Shown piece by piece: positions 11,756 to 24,595 of a stretch of 64,000 nucleotides of DNA. Positions within the stretch are counted from its first letter, which is position 1. Every line of letters begins with the position of its first letter. Position numbers and translations under genes: made by a program. The stretch comes from Amoeboaphelidium protococcarum (lineage: Eukaryota; Aphelidiomycota; Aphelidea), in the NCBI GenBank assembly GCA_023515745.1, contig JALECJ010000257.1, forward strand, positions 746,687 to 810,686. The letters run 5' to 3'. The notes beneath the pieces were generated by a model. The model was not told where the DNA came from, did no database searches, and worked only from the letters and a program-made list of their open reading frames with translations.

Positions 11756-13849
11756 ATGTAGAGGGGAAAAGTGCGCCCATATCCTTATTATCGTTTTGTC
11801 GATGAGGTGGAATATGGCTTCCATGGGGCTGCGCTGTACAATCAAGAGAAGAAGCAATTTGAATTTCTGCATAACATGAGTGAAGATGAATGCAGGCGTG
11901 TAAAGCACTTTGGCCCTACGCGATATCTATCACCTGCTATACACACATGGTGCCCATCTAATTCTGTTATGATTCGCGTATATGGTCTATATAAAGATTT
12001 GAGCCAGCGAAGGAATATCGACCTGCAGATGCTCATAGATCTTGTCAAAGATGATTATAAGATGCCTCAGTATCTTCCTTTCGGATCACCTGCTGTTATG
12101 ATCAATGTTAGTAGTGCAGAGAGGCAATATCGGCTGTACGCTTTTGGTATGGGAGAATGCTTGTATGGTGTATTACTGCCTGCGGATAGTCTGGATCGAA
12201 CCGTTGCTAATGTGTAGATATTGAGAAACTATCGTGCGAAAATTACTCACCTCCTCATACCTAGTGATTGTCTGCGATTAAATGAATTTATCGTATGCTC
12301 AGTTACTGGCCAAATGTACAGTTGTCGCGTCAACTTGAGTGAGCAGTTTGATATAACCATTACATCGATGACAATTAAACATGAACTTGATGGAGTACCT
12401 GTGGATGTAATTATGGATAATCATTGTTAGGATACGCTGATATATGTCACCTCTGCTAATAAGCTCTTTCTTTATGATTTGGAGATCAATGATTATGAAT
12501 ACGCGACTACAGTAGGTGCGCATGATGAATTTGTAATTAGAGTATGTGCCACTTCGATCCCTCAAGTTTATCTGGTGGCCACTTTGCGTAAGATTTATAT
12601 GGTTGACTGGCGACAGGAGGCTACATGTACTATATTTTATGAGAGTCTAATGGATATTCATGACATTTAACAACTCGGACCGCTTAATGATCTATTTGTG
12701 GTATCCAATGGTCGATATCTTCTGGTAATGAGTATAAAATGTCCGGGAGTTCATTTAATTCGGTGGCCCATCCGGTTGGGTAATATTGAGCGTGAAGTTC
12801 ATCCATTCAGCAATTCTGCTTTTGAACGCGATATGCCTCATATAGTTGACGAAAAATATCCTTGGAGACCGGCCAGGTATGGAAAGTATATGATTCGCTG
12901 GCTGAGGACGGGAGACTTTTATTAAATTTTTGCTTTTTAGTGTGGAGATTTTGCTGAACACTCTTGCGTTATGATCTATCCATTCAAATATCAGCCTGTT
13001 GGTGGTAGTTTACACGCATTTAGTCCCAAATGTATTGACATTCCTTTTGAAAGGTCCTGGTAAAAGAAAAGTGTGTACTTGGCTGACGTTTATGGTTACT
13101 TGTCGCACAGTAAATGGGAAGATTTGAGCGAGTTTCCTCTAATTTACGATTTGAATGTATTTGAATCAACTCCAGGATCTGGTACAGACTTGGAACTGAT
13201 GTATCTCATGTCGGATGGATCTATCATAATTAGAAAACTGAATAATGATGAATCAGAGTCATAATATGTAAATATTAGACCCTGTGAAGAGGAGTTGCCT
13301 GTTGATCTGCAGCATGATGAGATCGAGGTGAATGTCAAAGATTTCTTTGTGGAAAGTGTTCTGTTAAAAGATTATAATTAGATGTGTTTGATGGATAAAG
13401 TGACACCTGTTCCATAACTAAATAACTTGTCAGAGGCCTGTCAGGTGCTGGAGTCTTTCTGGGGTTCGCCGCTGTTGGGTGAATAAAGCACAGACAATGT
13501 GCCGTCTTGGATGCAGCAAAGTGAACATCAGGTGGTTAGTGATGATCAGTAAGATGCTACCACCACAGACAATGAGCAGTATTATTCGCAGACGGAGCCT
13601 GAAGATAATCGTGATTCAGAGTTGGATATTGGTGTGTTTAGTTACATGAATTTACCCGTCAACGCCAGTCAAGAGTCATCGAGTAGCAATCTACCTGGTA
13701 GTTAGTTAAAAGCACCATTAACCACTTCTCTACCTTAAAGTTCATCGTCGTCGATGCTTGCTCCATAATCACTTACTCCTAATCAGACATCAAGCCCATC
13801 ATCGATTAAGAAGACTCCTTAGAAGAAGAGGAAATCTGGATTTAAATGA
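11756..13849 (+). CDS. Large beta-rich nuclear-type protein, possibly Rrn6/TAF1C-like
   Basis: 697 residues, TGA stop. It begins MQRGKVRPYPYYRF (the Gln is TAG). Residues 1-500 are rich in short beta-strand stretches of propeller type (FIVCSVTGQMYSC, LIYVTSANKLFLYDLE, VYLVATLRKIYMVDW). The last ~150 residues are low-complexity Ser/Gln/Pro and end in KKTPQKKRKSGFK. A beta-propeller-like body plus a Ser-rich tail closing in a basic '-GF' motif recalls the Rrn6/TAF1C subunit of the RNA polymerase I core factor. I am unsure; other WD-like nuclear proteins would also fit. Confidence 0.55.
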
Positions 13850-13934
13850 TTTCTAATATGTAAATAACATGCTAATAAAAATGTATTCATTATAGATGAG
13901 ATGTTAAAGTTAGTTAAACAGAATTGACACCATG

Positions 13935-16034
13935 TCAAATTTTGGTGAAATGCTACTCTGGTACAAGTCCTTGTTGAGCACCGCATTTACAAAGCAGATA
14001 ACGCTTCTTCCGTACAGTAGTCTCTTATAGGACAGTGCATTCTGTACCAGCATCAACCGAAATTTCATCATCATTCTGAGCCTTGGACGGATAGATACAC
14101 TGCACCTGGTAAGACTAAAACGGCTTGGCAAGAGGATCAATATCAGAGAATGCGAGCAAACTCGACTTCCTAGGCAGCGTCTGGCTAGTAACACTCACTG
14201 AGGATTCTTGATCTTTCTGAAAACTTTGGTCACTAAATAGAGCCATCAACTTTTCAATGCTATTAACGTCATCTTTTAATGGGGCTGAATGAGGACCTCC
14301 TACTCCACCGCTAGCATCTGAGTAAATCTAAATGTCGTTATAGTCAGTATCAAAGTCTATGAGATTCAGTTCATTAGCACTTTTACTTCTATTCAGTCTA
14401 TTATCGTTCCCCTATTAATTTACCGAGAGGAAATTACTGTTCGATTGCTGATGACTCTACTACTAACCTCGCTAGTTATCCTACTATGCTTAAGGTGATA
14501 AAATACTATCACGATCAATCAGAATGGAATGATGAGAGAAACTTCTCGGTTTTGGCGAGGGAACTGCTTCACCTCCGAATAACCGTTATAGTACAGATAT
14601 AGAAGATAACTACTATTAGGCAACCCGTATGCCATTTCTGTACTCTTTTACCACCGCAGACTATCGCTTTTCTATCGGCAGAGTCATTTCAAGACAATTC
14701 ATGACTGAATGAAGTAGACCATTCTAAACTTCACTCACATCATTGACGATATGTAGAAACGTCAAGTCTATCAGATTAAACAGCAAAGGGCACTCTTTGG
14801 CGATGGCTTCATTGTACAATACATACTCTTCCGCAGCTTTACGAATGCCAGCATCGATAGGCTGTCCTAGAACTTCCAGTTCCTTAAAACGATCATAATC
14901 CAGGAGCTTTTTACTCCGCTTAGTCAATACTATTGTCACACTCTGTATCGATTCGTGCAAGTCTTCTAAATAAATCAAAGATTCCAGCTAAAATTTATCT
15001 AAAACAGATAAGTCGGATTTCAATTTCCTCACCTTTAAAAGGAACTCCACAGACTGGATATCATCATGTATAACAGCAACTTCTTCAAATGCAGCGACCA
15101 GATCAATTAAATGCTTCAACATAAAGTAAATACCTCTCAGCGCCTATTAAGAACGTATCCTAAACTCTTCAATGAGCTGAGAATATTTCTAGACGCGAAA
15201 CTCAATCTCCTCTATCAAAATATCCTTATTGCTTTCACTCATTGTAAGACCGGCAGCAGACTTGAGGTACTACGTCTTTCTATTTAGATTCTTCTGCATG
15301 TAATGCAATACATTTCGCCGCTTGCCAACGCTTTGAACCATTTCCTAAGTCTTTTTAGCTCTATTAATATTCTCTGATACTTGCTATAGTTTATTCAATA
15401 CCTACGATAAATCACGAACAATGCGCTCTTTATTTTTACGAGACATGGTACTGGTATCTTATGAAGATTAATAGCATTTCATTAAATCTGATATAAACAG
15501 AGGATACTTTAAAATTCTCTAAACTGGCTTCAATAAAACAGAAGTAACATCAATATCACCTTACAATGCCTGATTTATAGCCTAAAGTTCCTATTTGAGT
15601 CCTTCATCAGACTGACATTGCTACTAAATAAACCGCATCATCTATGTATAGTGCGAGGTAAACCCCGAGTAAACCAATTCCATCTAAGGGCACATGTTGT
15701 TAAATACATCAATCACACCATCAACCATAACATCCAGAGTTGTATTGTAAACGACATCACTCTGCTTGATCACTTGATTCCCACAAGCACTCAGAAGCTG
15801 AAACATTTACTGACTAAACTCTACCACGGGCTCAACATACACAGACAACTCAGCTTTAAATTCTGCAGAATGACCAAGACATTATTTACACAATCGTTGC
15901 AAAGAAGCGTGATAATCTTGTTCAGTCTTGCACATCTCATCCACAATAAAGATCCTCTTGTCCTAGTCCACAATAATCTCTGCACTCTCAAACGGGTTAT
16001 CCAAATCACTCATCTCCTTCTCAATTTAATTCAT
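13935..16034 (-). CDS. Rho guanine-nucleotide exchange factor, DH-BAR-SH3 (Tuba/DNMBP-like)
   Basis: 699 residues, TGA stop. DH domain at about 25-205: it opens VDEMCKTEQDYHASLQ and carries the hallmark LLKPVQRILKYPLF near residue 168. A BAR domain follows at about 230-430 (RSKKLLDYDRFKEL, then IAKECPLLFNLIDLTFLHIV). Then come a Gln/Ser-rich linker and a C-terminal SH3 at about 640-699 (VQCIYPSKAQNDDEISV). DH followed by BAR and SH3 is the architecture of the animal Tuba family, which activates Cdc42 at curved membranes. No PH domain is visible, as in Tuba. It converges on the Rrn6-like gene with 85 bp between stops. Confidence 0.85.
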
Positions 16035-16341
16035 ATAATAGATATAATTTGATACTGGCACTAGAAAGTAGATATCACAATGACCAATAATATATATATA
16101 GAGTAGTAATATCGTAAGAAAGAATTCAGGTGAGATTGAAGAAAACGCGAAACGAAACGATTCGAACGAGCAGAAAACAATCGTCTCTCCTACGTTCCTA
16201 CGCTGTCTGGAGAATCTCTTCTCTTGCCGCCCATTGCCTCTTTGGATCCAGTTTCTTTCATTTCTTTATCGTTTTGTGTATTGCTTTGGCTGGTTTCTAA
16301 TAATTCCGACTTTCTGGTTTGACTTTATAAAAGTACCAAGT
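16035..16341. other. Divergent promoter region
   Basis: 307 bp between the RhoGEF and SPT2 starts. It holds a TATATATATA run near 16090-16100, an AAACGCGAAACG word near 16145, a TC-rich stretch, and TTTATAAAAG about 15 bp before the SPT2 ATG. No gene. Confidence 0.5.
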
Positions 16342-17283
16342 ATGGATGATTTGTTTGATGAGATTCTGAATAGGCCCAAGTTGGAGTAGAAGCGACCGAC
16401 TGGTGGCGGACAGAGTAAGGATGTACAACTTGCATAGGCTGTAACTAAATTAGAAGACTAATCAAAGAAGATTCCCAGCTATGAGTAGCTCTTAAAGCAA
16501 GCGGAGTTGAATAAGTAAAGATAGAATGTGGTTAATGCCGAGTCTATCAGGTAAGATTTATCTAATGCTGCCACTGTCGCTAGAAGGCAGAGCGATGGAG
16601 TGAATAGATCTAAACCGAAAACGCTAGATGATCTTAAGTCTGCAGTTAGTTCACTGGGAATGAAAGTTGTGGCGGCTGGTGGTGGTAGCTCTGCTAAATA
16701 ATCACAGTCCACGGCAGGCCAAAGTCGACTATCTGTATCATCCAAAACTAAAGTGGTGAAGAGTAAGATTAAAGGCAATCCGGGTGTTGGCGGTGGTGAT
16801 TTGATTGCATTAAATTCATAGAGGAGAGATTTGCGAACTATCGAGGAGATTTAGAAAGACTTGGAGTAGAAAAAGAGTCCAACACGTAATTCAACTGATG
16901 ACTAGGGGTCTCGTTAATCCAGTACGTAGTAAAAGAATGGTCATAGCAAAAGTCCACCTAAATCACGGACTGGTAAGAGAAAGTCTAGCGACGTATAATC
17001 ACTGCAAGGAGGCAATAAAAATAGAAATGAAATATCCGGTGTCATCTAAGAACTATTCCCCAGTAGAAGAAAGAAGGAGTTTTTGAGTGAGGAATTTGTA
17101 TTCGATGATGAAGAAAGCGATGATGATGGTGATGATATGGAGGCATCTGTAGGTGAGATGCTGCGTGAAGAACAGAGATCAAGTAAGATTGCGCGGTTAG
17201 AGGACGCGTAAGAACTTAAACGTTAGTAATAGGAAGAGCAGCGTCTCAAAAATAGAAAGAAAGGCGGCGACAGATCTTCATGA
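16342..17283 (+). CDS. SPT2: SPT2 chromatin protein (histone H3-H4 chaperone)
   Basis: 313 residues, TGA stop. N-terminal MDDLFDEILNRP, a long basic Ser/Lys/Gln-rich middle, and the diagnostic C-terminal SPT2 domain at about 225-300: ISGVIQELFPSRRKKEFL, an acidic DDEESDDD segment, then MEASVGEMLREEQRSSKIAR. This is the H3-H4-binding domain of the Spt2 family, which restores histones in the wake of RNA polymerase. In-frame TAG/TAA codons throughout, including inside the SPT2 domain (Gln of VIQELF). Identification rests on the C-terminal domain. Confidence 0.85.
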
Positions 17284-17519
17284 TAAGTGCCTCTGTGTGT
17301 CTCAATCCCATTAAAATATAATCTTTGTACAATTTTTTTGTATTTCAGGCTTGACCATGTAACAAAAGTTGTTGACCATTGAGTTCCCGCTGTTTTATCA
17401 ACGCTATTATTGTTTCAGCAGGGAATAGCTTCTCCCGTTCGTTCAACGCGGTTCTCCCTCTCAGTCAGTTTCATCTCAATTCAAGTTGCAGTTGGTCTCT
17501 CTCTTGTTCTTCTGGTATT

Positions 17520-19616
17520 ATGGTCAACTTTACTATAAATATGTATCCTGAAGATGATCAGCTTTTACTTAAGGTTGTATTGTATGAACTAAATGGTGAA
17601 GGTATTGACTGTGTGTAGAGTGGCAATGTGAAGGATGCTCTGATACGATACCTGTCAAGTTTCAGTGATGATTCTAACCACCGTTAATGTTCATTTAAGG
17701 ATCTGAAGAAGTACTTGCCGTTCGTAAAGGAGAAGGATTTCGAAATGGGAGCTTAATAGAGCCTAAATCCTAGATTGAAGTTACTTTTATGGAACGTCCT
17801 TGTGGATAAGTTTGTGCCGACTGTCTCGCAAAGATCGAACGCGATCGCTGGCGATAAATTGGACGCGCTGAAACAATGGGCAGCTGAATGTGTTGGGGAG
17901 AAGACGATCCATCTGGCATCCTTCTCTTCTGACTCTGTGGCGCGTATTATATCTTGTGTTGACACTGATGCATTGAATTATCCAGTGTTTAAGTAGTGCT
18001 CCATGGAATAGGATGAAAATGTGGCTCCGTTGTATATAGATTCTCATGGCTGGTTAAATATATCAAGTAGGGATGAATCTCGTAGTGTGAAGATGCAGAG
18101 ACTGGGTCTGATTAATTAAGCTCTATAGAAACTAGCTATTCCTCTTCAGTTAATGCTAAATGAAAATGAAATATTAGAGAATGATGACAAGTTTGTAATT
18201 ATACTTTTATCGTATCTGTACAAGTGTCATGTACATAAGCAGCACGAGAGTATAGATCAGGCTCTGCTCAAGTCCACCGTCGTGCTGCAGTCTTTAGTTA
18301 GAATGAAGATTGTCACTAGAGAGTACTAGAGTAAGAAGAAATACGCCATGTTAATATAAAAGTGGTGGAGGCGGTACTTGTTAAGACGAGCTTTTCTTAA
18401 TTGTGTGTATGCTGCTGTTCAGAGAAGGTAATAAGTTCTTAACTACTCTTCAACCGTGATTTAAAAGACATGGAAAATGTACCAAGTGCGATCTGAATTT
18501 GACAAGACTTTATAATCAACTTTGTTCATATAAAGGCGATGGAGATACATCAAGAGGAGGTAGTAGATACTTCACTCTAAACTTCAGATGTTGAAACATG
18601 TCATTGCTATTAAGATTATAGAATATCATTGTGTCAAGTATGTGAATAAGCGGCGTGAATAAATACTAAAAGACATCATTTAATCTTAGAGATAACATTG
18701 TGCTGCTCAAGTAATTCAATGGCATGGTAGAAGATATATTACTCTGTTCAGGTAACGACGGGAAACCGCAGCGGCAACCAAGATTTAGTCTGTATGGAGG
18801 ATGCACAATGAGAGATAGAGATACCTGGTACTAATTTAGACTATACGGCAACTGCAAGTGAAGATTAGAAGTTTCATGTTGAAGCGTAAAGTGGCGGCTC
18901 GACTTATATCTTCTCAGTGTAGCCTATTACTATAAACTAAGCGCTAACATGCAGTGCATTAAAGTGCCACCATTGTGCAGAAATACTGGCGTGGCTACCA
19001 AGTTCGCTGTCATTTATCTCCAGTCTAGACTGATATATTACACAGACTGCAAAGATTAGAGTCTGAATCGGGTAAAAGTTCTTAAACTCTGGGTGTTAAG
19101 GCACAGCTGGCTCTATGCAGAATATCAAAATGTCAGCAACTGACTGGAATGCTTCATGCTTTACAGTATCTCAATAGAGCTACGTCGATCAGTGGTGAGT
19201 GCTGCAAGCAACTTTTACAATTTGAACCGAGTGCTGTTGACGTGTTACTGAAAGCAATGATGGAGTGCAATAGAAGTCCTCCTCATTTGCTACTCTTGGA
19301 TTCTATAATATCCATACTGCAGAATGTCAGCTCACGTAGAGATATCAGGCACTCGCTATATCGTAGAGTTGATTTATTTAGAAGTCTGTGCCATGTGATT
19401 ATAACTTACTATAATCAGCAATTTGCGATCCAAGGTTGCCAGATTTTGGAAGTATACGCTTAATTTCCATACGAAGTGGCTCAAATTCGGTAAAACGAGC
19501 ACAAACATATCCTGTAATTGTAGTAAACGTGTAATATGTTGCAAAAGAGAAAGAGATAGCAAGATGAGGAAGTGATTATTAGCATACAGAAAGTACTAAA
19601 GGTATTTAAATCATGA
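17520..19616 (+). CDS. ASPM-like spindle protein: CH domain, IQ repeats, ARM-like C-terminus
   Basis: 698 residues, TGA stop; an upstream in-frame TTG was rejected in favour of the ATG at 17520. A calponin-homology-like domain lies around 190-255 (LGLINQALQKLAIPLQLML, then DKFVIILLSYLYKC). At least six IQ-type calmodulin-binding motifs follow at about 275-500 (LIQKWWRRYLLRRAF; VIQKTWKMYQVR; IVQKYWRGYQVR). The C-terminus at about 540-640 (ATSISGECCKQLL, MECNRSPPHLLLL) resembles the ARM-like end of ASPM/abnormal spindle. ASPM focuses microtubule minus ends at spindle poles; this one is short next to the animal protein. It converges on CSN1 with only 37 bp between stops. Confidence 0.75.
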
Positions 19617-19653
19617 ATTGATAGCGATAAACAAGCATTATAGTGACGGTGGT

Positions 19654-21237
19654 TCAATCCTATGGCGTAATTGTAAAGTTTCTCTTTTACAACTCCAACT
19701 TTAGCATAGTAAGTCTGTGACATTGCTCAAATTGATTCATAACACCTCCTCTGAGAGACTACTTTTCATTCAACGCACCATCGCCACAATCTGGATAACT
19801 TTTGTATAATACACCAGACGGCTCATCAATCTTGTATCCTCTCAATTTTTAATTATGAATCAAGTCACACAACAGCTGAAGCATCGAATCCAATCCATCG
19901 CTGCCAGGCATGAATAAATGCCAGAGACTATCCAACTTTACTTTACTGCATTGCTCAACGTACAGCACCAGAAGAGACTCTTTCAACCTCTGCTATATGA
20001 CTCCCATAAGTTGGCATAGAAACAAATCGCACTTGATGCGAAAACTCAATTGCTTGTCAAATAACGCCATCGCCTAGTGCACTTTGAATTCATAGCATAA
20101 CTCCACCAATTCAATTAAAGCCGGCTCAGCATCCAAGAACATCTTCACAGTCTGATTCTCCAATATGTTCAACTTCCACTCCTGTCGCCCACTTGTAATT
20201 AGTGTCGAGATGACCACATAGAGGCCAATGTCTTGATAAGATACAATAGGAGCATATAAAGAGTCCAAATTGACCACGGAGGCTTCATTCGACTTATTTC
20301 GATTGATTGAACCACCACTAGAACTCCTCTTTAAACTGATATCATCACCATTAAGAGCAGTAATAGACATATTGTGGCTCTGCATAAAGAATAATAACTC
20401 TTGTAACACCGCCAGTGACTTTGTAAACTCTCCCTATCCCAAGTGAGATATAGCTTTAACCGCCATGCAATTGACGCGCATCTTTAACACTTTATCATCA
20501 CCCACAGCCGATTGGTCACCACTGCTACTATTTACGTTACTATTCATATTAGTATCCTTCTCCAAGAGCTATTCCAAATTCTATGCATAACTAGAACTCA
20601 AATCATAACATCTTCCCTCCAATGCTAGGAACATTACATACATATAGCACTCTAACACTTTATTCATCGAGGTGCAATACTCCTTGGCTTTAATGAAGCA
20701 CTTGATCACATCCAACAACGATGCTCCATCAGTAAAGTCACTATCGCTTCCACTATCCAGCAGGATATCGCCGCTTAATTAAAGTTGAGGAGAGTGCAAC
20801 TTCTGGCCACCACCACCAGTAACAGTACTTCCATCCTCAATATACCGGAGACAGTTAGATAGCAGATGCTATGCCAAATCAACATATCCCATCCTGATAG
20901 ACTCTTTGATGAGATTCTGACGATACTGAGCCAAATCTTGACGCAACTTCATGGTAGCTTCAATGCGACGACTGTGATGTGTTTACGCATGCTTCAATTA
21001 CAAAGAATCATCACTGGCACCACCATCTGCTTGCTATTACTATTTAGCCAGCGATTAGTATTCAGAATACAACTTTTCATATTCAATGTAATTATCCTCA
21101 CGCTTCAACTCTTCCAACACGATCCTTAAAGCGGTGCACTTGTCACCTGGTAACTCACAAACTTGCGCAATATGTAATAATCTCCGAACTTTCGCAGTTC
21201 CTTGATACAACTCTGCGTACTATTTAATATCAAACAT
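19654..21237 (-). CDS. CSN1: COP9 signalosome subunit 1
   Basis: 527 residues, TGA stop. N-terminus YAELYQGTAKVRRLLHIAQ matches the CSN1 'YxxLYxGxxRIxRLxFIA' start. The central part has LRQDLAQYRQNLIKESIRMG followed by an 'AKEYCTS' stretch, as in GPS1/CSN1. The segment DIGLYVVISTLITSGRQEW, the following 'FLDAEPALIELVELCYEFK' and a short winged-helix end form the PCI domain. CSN1 is preferred over proteasome Rpn7 because of these signatures. Part of the complex that removes Nedd8 from cullins. Unusual are a long Gly/Ser/Asp insertion (about 155-185) and a Ser/Asn insertion (about 245-265). Confidence 0.85.
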
Positions 21238-21954
21238 TATCCAAATATATTAATACTAAAGACCTTAAAAGTATGATGATTGAGTGAGAATGCTGGTCAG
21301 TAAATGTACCGGAAGCTGGGTGTAAGAACTCACCTTGAAAGAACAAGAACGCGTATGACCGACGAGAAAAGAGACGCGCGCGTTCAGACTTTACAACGCG
21401 ACTAAGCAAGTACCAGTGAGAAAGGCGACACACGGTGTAGTATAGCACGTTGAGAAAAATAAGAAAAACTTGGTATCATCTTGTCTACCATTTAAGATTA
21501 AAATGCTTCGTGAAGATTAAACAACATTCAAGTCTCGATATACAATGCAAAGTTCACATTGCGATCGCGATCAGCCATGTGCAATAGTAATGTAACCTTA
21601 GAATGTACTTGATCTCGAGTAAGGGGTAACATTTTATCGGTTAGAGTTGCAGTTGCGCGGTTCATCGGCCGTTAAGGAACCACACACGATTTTTCACTTA
21701 ATTTGCCCCTCATCACCATTTCTCTTTCCCTCGATTTTAGAAATTACAGCATTTATAAAATAGTCCCCGGAGCACGCGCGTTTTACTGCCGTCATACCAC
21801 AAATCATCATTGAATTCTCTACTATTAGAAGTACAAAAGAGTGATATACACGTTTTTACTACTATTGCTATTCGCTCGTATAGATACCGACGCTTCTTAC
21901 TTATAATCTGATATTCTGAAATCTCCATCCTTAAATTTGGTCAATAATTTTATA
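21238..21954. promoter_or_regulatory. Divergent promoter region with CGCG motifs
   Basis: 717 bp between the divergent CSN1 and Sfp1-like genes. No convincing gene. It contains ACGCGCGCGT (21374-21383), ACAACGCGAC near 21400 and ACGCGCGT (21774-21781), the same core seen upstream at 2148. Promoter role inferred from orientation and the repeated words. Confidence 0.45.
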
Positions 21955-23244
21955 ATGGATTCAAGCGATTAAATGCTCTTGGTCTCGCCACCTCTTACTA
22001 TTGAAGATTCACGTTCGCCTCCTTAGCTGATAGTCGGTGGTAGCAATGATGATCGTGGCGCTGCTGGTGGTGATAATGCTGATGATGGCTCCTCTCTTCG
22101 CGGTGATAACGATGATGGGAATATTGATGACGACTCTCATCTATAGATTGATTAGAATTTCTGTAAAGATTTCACATGTTGTGGCGAGAAGCTCAAGACA
22201 ATGCACGATCTGCTGGAGCATTACGAGACGGTACACGTTGTAGTGCGCGAAGCCGTGGTTAATCAACAAGATTAGTAGGCATTGAATGGCAAATCATGCT
22301 CCGATATTGTAGCTGCTGGAGCATTGAAGAGCTTGTCATAGCAGTCTGCATCCGCGTCTGCAACTAATAGTAATAGTGTCATGACTAGCTCATCTTCTTC
22401 ATCATCATCATCCGGATCGTCTGAAGAAGAATCTGGTGATGAGCAGCAGTCTAATCCTTTTGGCACCCCATTGATGCCTCCTCTTACTTCATCTGGCGGT
22501 AGATGGAGATACAATTCACATCATCAAGATATGCCAAATAACACCAACTCTGCGTATGGAATGACTATATTCACACCTCAGTCTGTATCACTAGATAGTG
22601 CCATGCCAGCTGGATATGAGGTGCCTAATGGTGTTCACGTTTTTGATGAGCCTAACGTGATGACTGTGGCACCTTCGATGCTTAGTGGCCCATCTGATGA
22701 TGAAAACTTTGATAATACCGCGTCTACTATTCTTAAACATCATCTCCCGCAAATGTACCAATAATAGGGTGGTAGTCCTTAATCTGGGATGTAGATGGCG
22801 TTGGATCCGACACAGAGCTACATTGAAGAGGCGTATCAGTCATACATTGGTCAACTTAAAGTTAAGCACAGCTCAAAACGCGCTGAACGCAAGGCTCTTA
22901 GAGGACACGCCGAGACTGTGCCAAAGAAGTTTGATTGTCTCGTACCTGGTTGTGATAAAGTCTACCGAAATTAGAATGGTCTCAAGTATCACATTATGCA
23001 TTCACACACTCAGAAGGAGCGATAGCTCGTAGAGATGCTACAGAAGGCCATAAAGGAAGATCCTGCGGAGAAGCCGTACGCGTGCCACGTTGAAGGTTGT
23101 GACAAGAGATATAGAAATACTAATGGACTCAAGTATCATCTCATCAATGGTCATCCAGACTTGGGCAATTTGCATTACATGATGCCAAGAATAAAGCAAG
23201 AGCTGGCATTTTAGTAGTAGCATGAGTAAGCGTTCAATCCTTGA
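21955..23244 (+). CDS. Sfp1/JAZF1-type C2H2 zinc-finger protein
   Basis: 429 residues, TGA stop. An N-terminal degenerate finger at about 67-95 (CKDFTCCGEKLKTMHDLLEH) and two C-terminal paired fingers at about 325-400 (CLVPGCDKVYRNQNGLKYH and CHVEGCDKRYRNTNGLKYH, with a NGHP ending). The C-x4-C, Tyr-Arg-N-x-NGLKYH form and the split arrangement are those of the Sfp1/JAZF1 family; yeast Sfp1 drives ribosome-biogenesis genes. Between the fingers lie Asp/Gly, Ser and Gln-rich low-complexity stretches. It could regulate growth genes here; NSA2 and a Grn1 protein sit further along, but a link is speculation. Confidence 0.8.
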
Positions 23245-24426
23245 ATATTTGGAACATTTGTGATTATATACCAGACAGACTATCGCGATCGTCATCTATC
23301 CCATAGAAAAATGATACTAATACTTTAAACACAATAGAATGATTTATTGCAAATTGGGAGGAATTTTTATTATCAGCGCTAGTTGATTATTCAAAACGCC
23401 CAAGTTTGAACATGCGATTTATGCAATGCTTGTCAAAAAGCAGCGAATATTGGCGCTTTTCCTGTGAGAAACGTCATGCTAGACGTTATCAGAGTCTTTT
23501 TCACTTTTAATTAAACTTGACGTGCGAACTGTTGGCAGCACGAGGCGAAGTAGCACCATGTGGATGTTGATCAATAATCTGACAAAATTACAATAAGTGA
23601 ATGGATACGTATAGTATTGCGACAATAACTTGCAAGATTCTGATGTCTCAATTCAACGCAATCACGGAATAGTTTGGGGAAACGATTGGTGAAAAATTAC
23701 GCCATTGACACCATAAAATGAGTTCTATTGCAATCGTAATTTAGATATTTAGGCCCGCTAACGATCGTTGTCGAGTAGCGCGAGCGTACTCGTCATCAAT
23801 CGTGTGAGGGCCTGCCCCGAACTGGTATTATAGTCTATGATAATGGGTGTGGCGGGATGTCGGAATGCAAGCCAATGGTTGCACATTTAAAGGATTTAAA
23901 AGACACCGATTATCATTGTCTTACAACATTAAAAGAACTAAAATTATATACATATCGCATTTGGCCAATCCTTAATCGTGTTTTTAGTTATTACATTATT
24001 TTTTGCGAATGCTGTATGGAGATTAAAGTGCATCTTTTGCACTGGAACGTTGCAATACAATTTGGTCTCCAAGAATTCCGTTGCCAGAAGCATTTATATA
24101 AACCATAAACCATTAACTCCGCATTGACATGCATGTTTTCATAGGCGATCCAGGAGTTGACTACAAATAATTTGAACCCCAACTTCTGGCGAAAAAAATC
24201 TGACAATCAATCGATGTCGTTTTAAGATGTCGATATGATTGCTAGACGCAGAGAAGGACGACTGAGAAGGTCCAATTGCGAACAAACGCGTACAACCAGC
24301 ATTACTCAACGAAATCAATCATTAACTATCATGAATAGTTCGATAGAAGGCGTGAGATTGTGCCCTAAAATGACATTAGTAGTCCCGTAACACTTTGCAT
24401 AGAATTGTTATAACTTAGCAGTCTAA
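23245..24426. other. Gene-poor spacer left of the LTR element
   Basis: No recognised gene. Several stretches read like coding sequence with TAA/TAG as Gln, for example about 23360-23560 (FSCEKRHARRYQSLFHFQ), but they are broken by TGA and frame changes. They may be decayed coding sequence or chance open frames. Confidence 0.35.
23857..24426 (+). pseudogene. Open frame running into the LTR element (possible interrupted gene)
   Basis: From an ATG at 23857 the frame is open (TAA/TAG as Gln) for 190 codons, up to the exact left edge of the LTR element. The right flank, from 27214, continues in the same frame if the element is removed. The product is basic and Cys-rich, with no recognised family. 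With a single stop codon, open frames of this length can occur by chance, so confidence is low. Confidence 0.25.
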
Positions 24427-24595
24427 TGTAAGGTTGTTGCTTAACGGGAAATAGTGATTTTATGAATATATTAGTTCAACTATGTTCACTTCTTTAATGA
24501 GATGTAGCCGATGAACTCGAGTCGAGCGAACGCGTGCTGACTCACCGATATCACATGATGTCGGTGGCGTCAAGCTACTTCACTATTACCCAACA
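24427..24595 (-). repeat. LTR (3' LTR of the element)
   Basis: 169 bp, identical to 27045-27213. In the minus orientation it starts TGTTGGG and ends CTTACA. The element's ORF ends with a TGA inside it (24570-24572). Confidence 0.95.

Noticed and set aside
17379-17519. N-terminal extension of the ASPM-like protein
   Set aside because: It would need a TTG start; the first ATG is at 17520 and the extension has no conserved features.
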